Part shown: piece by piece, positions 1-12,539 of the stretch
Layout of the letters: every line of letters begins with the position of its first letter
Numbering within the stretch: the stretch's first letter is position 1
NCBI RefSeq assembly: GCF_030272615.1
Contig: NC_081405.1
Coordinates: 573,389,752 to 573,453,751, forward strand
DNA length: 64,000 nt
Origin: Cryptomeria japonica
Taxonomy: Eukaryota; Streptophyta; Pinopsida; Cupressales; Cupressaceae
Reading direction: 5' to 3'
Position numbers and translations under genes: made by a program
Notes under the pieces: model-generated
What the model was told of the DNA's origin: nothing
Database searches by the model: none
What the model saw: the letters and a program-made list of their open reading frames with translations, nothing else

Positions 1-1445
1 TATTGTTCTACACTAGATTCTATACAATTTAAAAAAAAAAGTTTTCATTTTCGATTATTTTGATGCAAGTTATGCCCAATGCACGAATAGGTACCAAATT
101 TTCAGGATGCGGTCACTTCAAAAAATCATTAAAAACAAAATACTCATTGAAAAATTACAAAAAAATACACAACTTCTAGATCTCAATCTTACCTATCATC
201 TTACCAAAGGGTTTTTCAAAATACTAAATCTAATTATATATTTTGTACAGCGCACAAAAATAGCTATGTTATGTTTTTTAGAAAAAATCAGGAACAATTT
301 TTCATGCGAGAATGGTTTGACCCTCTTAATCTTATCCAATTTAAATTTTTTTTAGTAGTTTAGAAACTAGATTCAGAGTACTAAAATTCTTATTCTTTTC
401 TCAACTCCTAGTTTTGAGTGCGTGACCTTCGAATACCTCTTTGAAGTTCAGGTTTACCTATTTTCAGAAAAAAGGTGGCCACTTATACCCCCCTTTTTGT
501 TCACCATCTTGGTGCACTTACCCCGGTTACATTACATAGAAAGATTTAACCCTTTACACCGGTTCATTGGTTCAACTCATAAACTTTACATACCGGTTTA
601 CAACATCTTCCACAAAGCTCTTCTTACCGGTTACTAGCCAATATCAAAAACAACAATATCAACAATAACATGAATACCATTACTGGTTCAATTGAGATCA
701 ATGACAAAATATCATTAATGAAATCTCTATGCAAAATGCGAACAAACTCAAAATTCCAACAAACCTTAGATATTCTTTCCAAAAGGTTTTATATTAGATG
801 CATACCACCTCCTATGACTAAAATAATTATCAATGTATTTTGCCAGTCGCTTAATATTTGATTGTCACATGCCTTTTGCATGGTTGAATTTTACTTGAAG
901 CTATTTCTATTTAAAATAACACTACAATTGATGTGATTCACACTTGACTCATATCAATGTAGCTTGGTTGCAAAATGAATGGATATTTAGTATTTACACT
1001 TGTTACCATTCTTGCACTAGTTCGTCTTGAATATCTCTAGAGAGTATACGATAGGTATGCCATGGGAAATAATAACACATCATGCATATCTAGCCACTTT
1101 CTTATTCTCAATCCACTCACACCTAAGACATTTTTTTTAACTAGGAATTTTTTCTAAAGATGATAAATAGGTTTTTGTATATACAAATATCTATTAACTT
1201 GCTGTCCAAAAATGCTGTCCTTGGCTTCCCCCTTCCCAAAATCTCAAACAAACACTTAAAAATTAAAACCACTATAATAAAAAGTCTGCAAATAGGCCAA
1301 ATAGCTCAAAATGATTCAACTTTCAATACTATCAATGTTTCCAATGCCAATTCCTAAAATCTTGCAACTTCTAATAACTACGAAAAAATTGCATACACCA
1401 ACCGGTATATGAAAAAATGTAGTTTTATGATTTACATGGTATTAT
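1..1445. other. AT-rich segment with no identifiable gene
   Basis: I recognise no coding family in any frame here; open frames are all under about 85 codons and read as random AT-rich sequence. Several ACCGGTT-like words occur at 520-640, and a short phrase (gcatacaccaaccggtata) at 1391 has a near-copy at 1531 inside the adjacent LTR. Similar ACCGGT/CCGAGT words occur in the copia LTRs of this window, so part of this could be decayed LTR or retrotransposon flank, but I cannot assign it. Confidence 0.4.
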
Positions 1446-2369
1446 TGTGTGAATTCAATAATAGTGAGAGGGGGGGGGGTGTGTTAATCAGTGTTATACC
1501 AAATGAATCAATTTTAGCCTTATTAAAACATGCATACACCAACCAGTATACTAGTACACATAGAATTGAAAGAAGTAAATCAACCAATAAGCCAATCATA
1601 TAAATGAGAAGCATAAAACATATAATTAGACATGGAAAACCTCAAAGAGGAAAAACCACGGTGGGATTTGTGACTCACAATATCAATCCACTAGCCATAT
1701 GAAGAGATATTACAAAATATAAGGGGTCTACACTTGCAAGAAGGCTTACAACCTAGAGCACACTGCTCAATCACAAATGGAGCCTCAATGACTACATATA
1801 AATCCATACTACAATCCAGAGAAGTGTTGAACTGCTAAGATAGCATCTTCTATGCCAAAATATAGTTCCAATTTAAGCTCAGTGTGTTCTAGTCTGAAAC
1901 CCTAAACCCTTTACCAGAATAACCCTTGCATAAATATACTCACATACATAATCTCTCTGATACATTTCTCATTATATCACATTCACATATCCATCACCAT
2001 ATCTACATGAAAATGATCTAATCCAACTGACCTATATATCCTATACAACTTATCATGCCTTATGTCAGCTTACAAAGATAATTACATATCAGCTAGATAA
2101 CATAAATGCATGAATATCAAAAGCAATTGTCGATGCCAGATCCAAGAGATGTTAGCCTCCAATATCGATAACCATATTCTAAACTATGTCAGCCTGTATT
2201 GCCAGTAACCAAAGAAATCCTTCCGTCTTGCCGGTGCTGGTGTTGGTGTAGTGTCTGTGAAGTGCTTGTCAGTACACAACTGAACCAATACATGAAGCTG
2301 GAAAAAAATACCATGTTGCCATCAATGAAAACATAGCGAAACCAGCCAATTGAGTTTCAATTGCCAACA
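1446..2369 (-). repeat. 3' LTR of the copia-like element
   Basis: On the minus strand the repeat starts TGTTGGCAATTG directly after a polypurine tract. Near its far end it has a fixed phrase (a GTGGTTTTTCC-type motif, then CCTCTTTGAGG and CCATG, at about 1632-1665 plus) matching the position of GTGGTTTTTCCC in the intact copia LTRs here, and then a C-rich tract (1470-1479) like their CACCCCCCC end. The last base is set by analogy (about 1446) because no primer site or second LTR is available for comparison. Confidence 0.65.
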
Positions 2370-2370
2370 A

Positions 2371-2383
2371 TCTCCCCCTTTGG
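2371..2383 (-). promoter_or_regulatory. Polypurine tract of the copia-like element
   Basis: On the minus strand this reads CCAAAGGGGGAGA immediately before the LTR start at 2369. It is the expected plus-strand DNA primer of an LTR retrotransposon. The same tract occurs before the 3' LTRs at 38833 and, as CCAAAGTGGGAGAT, at 58201. Further C-rich words at 2445-2515 (TCTCCCCCTAA, CCTCCCCCTGA) look like duplicated or secondary tracts in the 3' untranslated region. Confidence 0.75.
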
Positions 2384-2646
2384 AACTAATGGAAAAACTC
2401 ATGTGAAAAAATGGTCAAGGTTTTATCTATCGGTTCCATCTTGCCTCCTCCCCCTGAGTTGCATAGTCATTAAAGGAAAATACTCCATACTCCCATATCT
2501 CCATATCTCCCCCTAATGTATACAACACCTTCTATCCTTTTTTCACATCTACATCACTCCTCCTTTGACATCAATGCCATAAAAAATTCCAAAAAGAATG
2601 TCAAAGATCCAAAAAAAAACTGTACAAGGAATATCTCAAAAATATC

Positions 2647-5583
2647 TTACCGGAGCTTAACAAATTTCAAAGTTTCTATATAAGCCTTCTCCAATAGCTC
2701 AAGATAAGTATCCCAACTAGTTTTGAAATTGCCAAAAATAGATACAAGTCCATTTAATATATGTGCAAATGACTCTTTTTCACTTACCACTACCAGTGTG
2801 GGTTTTGCAATCATATCCATACATTCTTTCTTATGTACATTGCATGAATCCAACCGGGGACTCACCAAGCCTCTTAGACTTCTTGATCTTCTTATGATTT
2901 TGTCTCTTTCCTTCTCAAGAATAGAAATTTGGGCTTCCAAAATCAAAATTTGACCATCAATGGATATAGTTAATGAAGTCAATCCATCAAAATAATTAGC
3001 TATATTTGGAATTTTCTTCTGAAATTATTTTATCTTCTTATCCATATTAACTGTAAGTATATCTGTGTTACAACATACCCTATAAATATTTGTAAACTGC
3101 TTTAAAAAATTATCTATTAGTTTCAGCTTTTCATCAATCTTCTTCTTCTCAGATTCAATCACCTAATTAAATGCAGTTCTTTTAGCCTGAGTGAACCTCT
3201 CCAATGCTTGTCAGTTTGAAATCTATTGTAAGGATTGAAAATCCTTTGAAATGTGCTTAGTAATTGTCTTAAGCTTGCCAGATGGACTTGCTTCATTTTC
3301 AATCTTGCACTCCGAGACTAGTCTGTGTAAAATAGTGATTGACTCATCAATAATGCCTTTATCTATAGATCCCTCCATTAATTTTTGTGCTACCATCAGC
3401 ATGAGTTTAGTAGGACTCATTTTGGTTATGTTTTTCTTTACAACCTGTGAGGTGTCAATTGACAACAATGATGGACCAACTACTGGTTTTCTTCCAGTTT
3501 CCCCTTTCTTCTCCTCTAATGATTTTTCCTTTATAGCTTCCTCACTTGCACTGGTGGCTTCACCACTTGGTTCAGTCTCTATAATTGTAGGTTCCTCTGT
3601 AGGAACTATAACCTCAACCTATACATTTGTATCTGGAGGACTGTTATCCTCAATATTAGTATCCTGTACATCATCAACCTTTTCACTCTCTGTATTAGCC
3701 GGTATCTCAACATATCTTTGTACATTTGTATCTACCAGCGGCTTGATTTCCACTATGCTATGTTTTTCAAAATTGAGGGTGAAGTTTCCATAATCCCCTT
3801 TCCTTTTCTTTCAACCAAGGTGTCTGCAGTGTCCGTCTTTGATTTTGGTGAAGTAAAGAAACCTTTGTTCTCTCCAAATAACTTAACCCATGCCTTTTGA
3901 GTCTCCTTTATTATCTCGTTTACCCTTCCTAGCATCAAACTAGTTATTCTATGTTTTCTATTAAAGACTCTTCTATCTGCCACCTCAAGTGTCCTTTCCA
4001 TTTCCTTCGGGGCAATAGTAACACAAACATATAACAACTCTTGAATTTTAATATGCTTGTCTTCTTGCATTGCTGACAATCTTCTAGCATCTAACATATT
4101 ATATAATTCTGTCGGTATTTGGTTTTCAATTTTTATAAAGGCTTTCTTATAAATATCCAAATATAATAATACTGCTTCCTCTACCTCTCTTTGTTCATCA
4201 TCCTCTAAGTGTTCATAATAAAACTGTACATTCTTTAACATGCCATCCTTAGTTATTTCATCTACTAACTCTACACAATTTTTTGGTGGAATGATAGTCA
4301 CATTACCAGATTGAATTACCAGATCGATTTCATTCTTCTTCTTCCTTCTTGTAGTACTGGATGGAGCTGAAGTGGTTACTTTTGGTGCTTGCTTCTGTGT
4401 TGGTATTTTGAATGTAACCTTCCTAACAGGTTGCTTTTTATCCTCTACCTTTGTTTCCTTTGTTTTCTTCCTTACAACCCTCTTCAATGCCAAGGGTATG
4501 TCATCCTTAGATTCAGACTCTATTGTAACAGGCTCAATGTGTACTTCTAGATTCTTCCTCTTCCTGCTTTTCTCTAGGACAACATTAATTAATGCTTTGA
4601 TGTCTTGTGAGACCTTCTCAAAAAAAATTCTAGCCTTTCCTTCCTTCTTCTCTCTCTTCTTCTAGTTGATCTCTATTTCAACCTCTTGTGATTTTTGTTT
4701 TGCAGTACCGTAGGGCTTCTTTGCCTCATCAATAAGTGCATCAATCAACATTTTTGCATAATCCTCAAGGATTTGTGAATCCACTTCATAGCCCATTTCC
4801 TCAATCTAAATCTTCCAAGGCTTAACCGCTTCCATAAGTGTTTCATCCTTCTTTACCATGAAACATATGTCAGTTGAATGTTTTTCTACAATATACTTAG
4901 GAACCCTTTCTCTAGACTTCATAGATTTCTGGAACCCCTTAAAATATCCCCATACTTTATCATCTCTCTAACTACCTAAAGTAGCAATTGATTGTTTCAA
5001 TTGTCTTCCTACTAGGATATCAAATGCCCATTGCCTCTTTTGAAAACTGGGAGTGTCATTCATGAAAAATAACATTAAGCAGACAATTAATTTGCCATAC
5101 TGGAAGGTTCCTTTTTTTTCTCCCTTAATATTTCCTAGGTTTATTAACAGTTCATCTAACATCCAGCCGCATAGATCCAATTTCTCATTTTCTCTCATCA
5201 TTTTGTATGCTGTGAAAATGCAAGAACTGGAAATAGAGTTCAATTAGTTTGACTGAGTTACCTTATATCTAATGATCATGCTACTGAATTTGATGTTCAT
5301 GTCGCTAATAGTGCTTATTCTCATAGATCTCCTATCAGATGTCACGCTGGTGATTTTATTCATGTAATCATTTGAGACCTTCTTGTCTAGATGTTGCCCA
5401 ACCTATGGCAAACTAGTGATTGTCCTGATGGCTTCCTTGGTGATCTTGTAAGGTCTATCCAACTAGATAAACTCCACATGTACTCTGCTCAAAACATACC
5501 TAATTATCTCATCTTCAAATTATGCGATGTCCAGAATGTTGGTAAACCCTAAGTCTTCAATGCGCTTGTAGGGCACCTGGAAG
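2647..5583 (-). pseudogene. Unidentified second ORF of the pol-less element, C-terminal part
   Basis: A nearly continuous minus-strand reading frame runs from the insertion junction at 5583 to a stop near 2647, broken by scattered stops and small shifts; the best blocks are 5243-4968, 4493-3753, 3468-3223 and 2982-2647. It is the continuation of the reading frame at 12539-12249 across the inserted element. Composition changes along it: a globular N-terminal half with phrases such as DLCGWMLDELL and RQWAFDI, a lysine-rich basic linker (near 4490-4300, RRKKKNEID), a helical charged block (4250-3900), a threonine/serine-rich stretch (3830-3480) and a predicted coiled coil at the end (ILEAQISILEKERDK). 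I recognise no catalytic domain. Such ORFs are known between gag and LTR of large non-autonomous plant LTR elements, usually with unknown function. It could be a structural or nucleic-acid-binding helper, but nothing in the sequence proves that. Confidence 0.55.
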
Positions 5584-5596
5584 AAGTTGTGTCCAC
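5584..5596 (+). repeat. Terminal inverted repeat, left
   Basis: AAGTTGTGTCCAC, followed by TTTTTCGCCAAAAAGT. Its exact complement stands at 12237-12249. Just inside, both ends also share a GTnAAAGTTTT phrase. Confidence 0.7.
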
Positions 5597-6804
5597 TTTT
5601 TCGCCAAAAAGTAAAAGTTTTTTCCCTTTTTTTTCAATTTCATCCTGTTTGACCTAAAGATTTGAGGCACTCAAACAATGAATCTTGCAAAACTTTAGTA
5701 ATAGAAAATGTATTAATTGAAGTTTACTTTCCAAATATGTAATTTATTTTAATACCGATATCTTAAAAATGAATTTGAATAGGCATTACTGAAACCTATA
5801 GTTTAAAAGTCACTTTTCAAGACCATACCATGCCCGTGTACGACAAGCATAATTTGACCTAAATGAAATTATTTTTTATAAATCCTTTTGGGAAAATATC
5901 TGTAACTCACTCACCTTTGATGAGATTTTTTTTGTCATTTTTTTCTGCATATTTTTTCTTGTTAATTTTTTATTGGGCATAATCATTGCTTTGAAAAATT
6001 CTTGTGTACGGAAAGCATAATTTGACCTAGACCTAACATTTTTTGGTTTTTTTTTTTGAAACTGTATAGAATTGTCTCTAGTTTGATGCCATATAATTTT
6101 TTTTCAAAAAACTTAGAGACAAAAAAGTTATTAAAAAACTAAAAAACCATGTTATTTTGAGTTTATGGACCTCTTTCATTAGTAATTGTTTTAAAAATAA
6201 AAATATTGATCCATTTTCTAAGACAATTACATATTTCGAATCTAGACAATCTCTACTATAATGGGTTTTCATTGTTTAAAAAAATTCTGAAAATTTGTTG
6301 TTCAGATATATTTTTGAAGTCATTATATTATATAAAGATTGATTTGGCCTTCAAGTTGCAGGTCAAACCAGGGTCAAGTCAAAGAGTCGGCTCTCCAAGC
6401 CATTTCCCAAGCCAAAATTGAAGCTACAAACAAACCAAAGTTTGAAATTTTTAGAAAATAATTAAAAACACATTTAGCAAACAAGACCTCGTTTCAAAAA
6501 CAAAACGGGATCCCGTTTCCCTTGTTTTTGAATTTTAAATTTTTTTTTCTGAATTTTTTTTTTTAAATAAACTATATATACATTTTCTTGTAATTTTTTT
6601 TTAATTTAAAAAAAAACAAAAAAACTATATATACATGAAAAATAACATTTAAGTTGAAGTCACATTTCCCTTTGTCTCTTTCCTTTCTTATACTTTAAGT
6701 TATATTTCATGTATATATTGGCAAGATGTTTGAGAGTGGTTTCAGATGTCTAGGAGTTATAATACAAATTCTATATTTGAGAAGATCTTATAAATTGTGA
6801 TGTA
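5597..6804. other. Left arm of the inverted-repeat element, noncoding
   Basis: Very AT-rich with many homopolymer runs. A phrase of the form GTGTACGnnAAGCATAATTTGACCTA is present twice (about 5836-5862 and 6004-6030). The palindrome AAACGGGATCCCGTTT is at 6503-6518, and the inverted arm that pairs with 11958-12027 is at 6622-6687. I see no gene. Confidence 0.55.
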
Positions 6805-9800
6805 ATAAAACCCATAATGTCATAATACAACCTATTATGTCATAATAGGTCCCATTGTGACATAATAGGTCCTATTGTGACAAAATAGGTCCTATTGTGT
6901 CATAATAGGTCCTATTGTGACATAATACAACCTATTAAGTCATAATAGGTCCTATTATGTCATAAGACCCCTCAAAAGTACCTATTATGACATTATACCT
7001 ATTACTAGGACCTATTATGACTTAAGACCACTTAGTAGGACCTATTATGACATAATAGGATCGATTATCACATAATAGAACCTATTATGTCATAATAGTT
7101 CCTATAATGTCATAAGACCCCTTAAGAGGACTTTTCATGTCATAAGACCCCTTAAGAGAGCGTATTATGATATTATACCCCTTAGTAGGACCTTTTGAAG
7201 GGTATTATGTCATAATAGGATAGATTATGACATAATAGGACCTATGATGACATAATAGGTCATATTATGTCATCATAAGTCCTATTATGACATCATAGAT
7301 CATATTATGTCATAAAAGCCCTTAAGAGGACCTATTATGACTTCATACCCCTTAGTAGGACTTGTTAAGGGGTATTATGTCATAACAAGACCTATTGTGA
7401 CATAATAGGACCTATAATGTCATAATAAGTTAAATTATATCGTAAAAGGTCTCATTGTGACATAATAGATCCTTTTGTGTCATAATAGGTCCCTTTGTGT
7501 CATAATAGGTCATATTATGTCATAAGACCCCTTAAGAGGACCTATTATGATATTATATCTCTGACTAGGACCTATTATGACCTAAAACCCCTTAGTAGGA
7601 CCTATTATGACATAATAGGTTCGATTATCACAGAATAGGACCTATTATGTCATATAGGTCCTATAATGTCATGTCATAATTGGTCCTATTATGTCATCAG
7701 AACCTTTAAGAGGACCTGTCATGTCATAATTGGTCCTATTATGTCATAAGACCCCTTAAGAGGACCTATTATAACATTATGCCCCTTAGTAGGATCTGTT
7801 AAAGGGTATTGTGTCATAAAAGAACTAATTATGACATAATAGGATCTATGATGATGTATTAGGTCCTATTATGTCATCGTAGGTCCTATTATGACATCAT
7901 AGGTCATATTATGTCATAAAACCCCTTAAGAGGACCTATTATGACTTTATACCCCTTACTAGGACATGTTAAGGGGTATTATGTAATAATAAGACCTATA
8001 ATATCATAATACGACCTATCATGTCATAATAGGCCCCATTGTGATATAATAGGTCCTATTATGTCATAGTATGACCTATTATGTCATAAGACCCCTTAAG
8101 AGGACCTATTATGACATAAGACCCCTTAGTAGGACCTATGATGACATATGTAGAGAAAGATAAGTTGTTTGGAAGAGAGACATTGTATGTTCAGAGAGGG
8201 TTGAGGGGTATTATGTCATAACAAGACCTATTGTGACATAATAGGACCTATAATGTCAAAATATGACCTATAATAGATCCTATTGTGACATAATAGGTCC
8301 TATTGTGACATAATAGGTCCTTTTATGTCACAATAGGTCCTATTGTGACATAATATGACCTATTATGTCATAATAGGTCCTATTATGTCACAATAGGCCC
8401 TATTATGTCATAATAGGTCCTATTATGTCATAAGACCCCTTAAGAGAAGCTATTATGGCATTATACCTCTTACTAGGACCTATTATGACATAAGACCGCT
8501 TAGTAGGACATATTATGACATAATAGGATCGATTACCACATAATAGGATCTATTATGTCACAATAGGTCATATTAAATCATAAGACCCCTTAAGAGGACT
8601 TATTATGACATTATACGTCTTACTAGGACCTATTATGACATAATAGGATTGATTATCACATAATAGGTCCTATAATGTCATACGACCCCTTAAGAGGACC
8701 TGTCATGTCATAATAGTTACTATTATGTCATAAGACCCCTTAAGAGGACCTATTATGATATTATACCCCTTAGTAGTACCTGTTAAAGGGTATTATGTCA
8801 TAATAGGACTAATAATGACATAATAGGATCTATGATCATGTAATAGGTCCTATTATGTCATCATAGGTCCTATTATGACATTATAGGTCATAATATGTCA
8901 TAAAACCCCTTAAGAGGACCTATTATGACTTTATACCCCTTACTAGGAGTTGTTAAGGGGTATTATGTCATAATAGGACCTATTGTGACATAATAGGACC
9001 TATAATGTCATAATATGACCTATTATGTCCTAATAGGTCACATTGTGACATAATAGGTCCTAGTATGACATAATATGACCTATTATGTCATAATACAACC
9101 TATTATGTCAGAAGAGCCCTTAAGAGGACCTATTATGACATTATACCTCTTACTAGGACCTATTATGACATAAGACCCCTTAGTAGAACCTATTATTACA
9201 TATGTAGAGAAAGATAAGTTGGTTGGGGGAGAGAGTTAAGGGGTATTATGTCATAACAGGACCTATTGTGACATAATACGACCTATAATGTCATAGTACG
9301 ACCTATTATGCAATAATAGGTCACATTGTGACATAATAGGACCTATTGTGACATAATAGGTCCTATTATGTCATAATAGGTCCTATTATGTCATAATAGG
9401 TCCTATTGTGAGATAATACGACCTATTATGTCATAATAGGTCCTATTGTAACATAATACGACCTATTATGTCATAATACGACCTATTATGTCATAAGACC
9501 CCTTAAGAGGACCTATTATGACATAAGACCCCTTAGTAGGATCTATTATGACATTATATTATCGATTATCACATAATAGGACCTATTATGTCAGAATAGG
9601 TCCTATAATGTCATAAGACCCCTTAAGAGGACCTATTATGACATTATACCCCTTAGTAGGACTTGTTAAAGGGCATTATGTCAAAATAGGACAAATAATG
9701 ACATAATAAGATCTATGGTGATTTAATAGGTCCCAATATGTTATCATAGGTCCTATTATGACATCATAGGTCATATTATGTCATAAAACCTCTTAAGAGG

Positions 9801-11770
9801 ACCTATTATGACTTTATACCCTTTACTAGGACTTGTTAAGGGGTATTATGTCATAATAGGTCATATTGTGACATAATAGGACCTATAATGTCACAATACA
9901 ACCTATTATGTCATAATAGGTCCCATTGTGACATAATAGGTCCTATTATGTCATGATACCCATTAAGAGGACCTATTAAGACATTATACCTCTTACTAAG
10001 ACCTGTTATGACATAAGACCTTTTAGTAGGACCTATTATGATATAATACGATCAATTATCACATAATAGGATATATTATGTCACTAATGGTCCTATTATG
10101 TCATAAGAACCCTTAAGAGGACCTATTATGGCATTATACCTCTTACTAGGACCTATTATGACATAAGACAGGTCGTAGTAGGATCTATTATTACATAATA
10201 GGATTGATCATCACATAATAGGACCTATTATGTCATAATAGGTCCTATAATTTTATAATACCCCTTAAGAGGATCTGTCATGTCATAATAGGTCCTATTA
10301 TGTCATAAGACCCCTTAAGAGGACCTATTATGACATTATACCCCTTAGTAGGACCTGCTAAAGGGTATAATGTAATAATAGGACTAATAATGACATAATA
10401 GGATCTATGATGATGTAATACGTCCTATTATGTCATCATAGGTCCTATTATGACATCATAGGTCATATTATGTCATAAAACCGCTTCAGAGGACCTATTA
10501 TGACAATATACCCCTTACTAGGACTTATTAAGGGGTATTATGTCATAATAAGACATATTGTGAGATTATAGGAGCTATAATATCATAATATGACCTATTA
10601 TGTCCTAATAGGTCCCATTGTGACATAATAGGTCCTATTATGACATAATACAACCTATTATGTCGTAATACAACCTATTATGTTACAAGACCCCTTAAGA
10701 GGACTTGTTATGACATTATACCTCTTACTAGGACCTATTATTACATAAGACGCCTTAGTAGGACCTATTATGACATATGTAGAGAAAGATAAGTTGGTTG
10801 GGAGAGAGAGAGAGATGGTACTTTTAGAGAGAGTTAAGGGGTATTATGTTATAACAGGGCCTATTGTGATATAATAGTACCTATAATGTCATAATATGAC
10901 CTATTATGTTGTAATAGGTCACATTGTGACATAATAGGACCTATTGTGACATAATAGGTCCTATTGTTACATAATACAACCTATTATGTCATAATAGGTC
11001 CTATTATGTCATAATAGGTCCTATTATGTCATAATAGGTCCTATTATGTCATAATAGGTCCTATTATGTCATAATAGGTCCTATTATGTCATAATAGGTC
11101 CTATTATGTCATAATAGGTACTATTATGTCATAAGACCCCTTAAGAGGACCTATTCTGACATAAGACCCCTTAGTAGGATCTATTAAGACATGTAATAGG
11201 ATTGATTATCACCTAATAAGAACTATTATGTCATAATAGGTCCTATAATGTCATAACACCCCTTAAGAGGACCTATTATGACATTATACCCCTTAGTAGG
11301 ACCTGTTAAAGGGTATTATATCATAATAGGACTAGTAATGACATAATAAGATCTATGATGATGTAATAGGTCCTATTATGTCATCATAGGTCCTATTATG
11401 ACATCATAGGTCATATTATGTCATAAAACCCCTTAAGTGGACCTATTAGACTTTATACCCCTTACTAGGACTTGTTAAGGGGTATTATGTCATAATAAGA
11501 CCTATTGTGACATAATAGGACCTATAATGTCACAATGCGACCTATTATGTCATAATAGGTCCCATTGTAACATAATAGGTCCTATTATGACATAATACAA
11601 CCTATTATGACATAATATGACCTATTATGGTCGTATTATGTCATAATAGGTCATATTATGTCATAAGACCCCTTAAGAGGACCTATTAAGACATTATACC
11701 TCTTACTATGACCTATTATCACATAAGACCCCTTAGTAGGACCTATTATGACATATGTAGAGAAAGATAA
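6805..11770. repeat. Near-palindromic tandem array with higher-order structure
   Basis: About 5 kb is built from variants of an 18-20 bp unit, cctattatgtcataatagg, which is almost its own reverse complement, interleaved with blocks of the type gaccccttaagaggacc and accccttagtagga. Units alternate orientation in effect (ATGTCAT versus ATGACAT). A longer period is marked by a non-repeat spacer beginning catatgtagagaaagataag at 8145, 9199, 10774 and 11752, so the higher-order blocks are about 1.0 to 1.6 kb. A very homogeneous run of identical units lies at about 10995-11125, suggesting recent local expansion. No ORF of note occurs in it. Confidence 0.9.
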
Positions 11771-12236
11771 GTTGGCTGCGAGAGAGAGATGGTACATTAA
11801 GAGAGAGGTAGAGATGGATATATAGAGAAATATAGGTAGGTAGGGGGTAAGGGGAGGTGTATAGAGAGAGTGGAGATAAAGAGTAAAGAGTTAAGGATGT
11901 GAGAGAGAGGTAGAGACATAGTTTAAGATTTTGGGAGAGAGGGGAAAAAGTGAGATAGAAAGGAAAAAAAAGACAAAGAGAAATGTGACTTATATATAAA
12001 TTTTATATTTCATGTATATATAGCTTGTATTTTTTATTAACAAAATTTTTAAAAAAAAATTAATTTATTTTAAAAAAAAAGTATTTAAAAAAAAGGAAAC
12101 GGGATCCCGTTTCTTAGATCTAGGCTTGGGATCCCGACACTAAATAGGATCTTGACATGAAACAGGATCCCGTTTCATTTCTCATGCGCTCCGTGTGATT
12201 TGCCATTTTTTTCTAAGTGTAAAACTTTCACACTAG
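11771..12236. other. Right arm of the inverted-repeat element, noncoding
   Basis: A purine-rich GA stretch (11775-11960) is followed by the inverted arm at 11958-12027, AT-rich sequence, the palindrome AAACGGGATCCCGTTT at 12097-12112 and two further GGGATCCCG-like words at about 12128-12180. I see no gene. Confidence 0.55.
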
Positions 12237-12249
12237 GTGGACACAACTT
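12237..12249 (-). repeat. Terminal inverted repeat, right
   Basis: GTGGACACAACTT, the exact complement of 5584-5596; CACTAG precedes it on the inner side. Confidence 0.7.
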
Positions 12250-12539
12250 TGTGCACTTACCCTGTATGTGGGTTCGATCTTTTCATATTCTCCTATCAGC
12301 TCGCTCATGTACATGCCCTTTATTTCATATGTTCCCAAGTCCTCAATGTGACAATGTATGTATGCCTTAACATCTTCAACATAGACAACTCCCTCTGGAA
12401 CACAGGAAAATGCTTCAACCGAATCTTCTAAGGTAGCCACATGCAGATACCGCCTGAAAATTGGCCTAGGGTGGTCCTTGACCTCTACTATAGTCATATT
12501 TGCAACAAAGATAGGAATAGATGATGATCTCGCTTCCAT
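12250..12539 (-). pseudogene. Unidentified second ORF of the pol-less element, N-terminal part
   Basis: The minus-strand frame starts with a plausible ATG at 12537-12539 (MEARSSSIPIFVANMT) and stays open to the junction of the inserted element near 12249. It continues in the segment ending at 2647, so the intact ORF would have been very roughly 1,000 codons. The visible part has mixed beta/alpha composition (VAFSC-, VEDVKAYIHC-, YMSELIGEYEKI-type stretches) and no motif I recognise. It lies 0.4 kb downstream of the gag zinc-knuckle block in the same orientation, so it is the second gene of the element. The insertion is what breaks it. Confidence 0.55.

Larger units (their letters stand above)
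5585..12248. mobile_element. Inverted-repeat element (6.66 kb) with tandem-array core
   Basis: The ends are a perfect 13-bp inverted repeat: AAGTTGTGTCCAC at 5584-5596 and its complement at 12237-12249. It splits one reading frame of the host retrotransposon: on the minus strand the frame ending in TYRVSAQ at about 12250 resumes as FFQVPYKRIEDLGF at about 5583. Inside, about 66-bp imperfect inverted arms (6622-6687 and 11958-12027) flank the repeat array, and each side carries the palindrome AAACGGGATCCCGTTT (6503-6518 and 12097-12112). No transposase ORF is present, so it is non-autonomous. No clear target-site duplication is visible, and the left side carries about 780 bp more than the right, so an additional insertion there is possible. 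Best reading: a DNA transposon of uncertain superfamily. Confidence 0.65.

Noticed and set aside
1-1445. Search for the primer site or another LTR of the minus-strand copia-like element
   Set aside because: No TGGTATCAGA-type site or second TGTTGGCA LTR is found here, which fits this side being outside the element.
3251-3793. 180-codon plus-strand open frame rich in Ser, Leu, Val and Phe
   Set aside because: It is the antisense shadow of the serine/threonine-rich part of the minus-strand retrotransposon ORF; no start context or domain.
6805-11770. Possible CRISPR array, because short units repeat regularly
   Set aside because: There are no unique spacers of constant length, units are near-palindromic and grade into each other, no cas genes are present, and the context is plant nuclear DNA.
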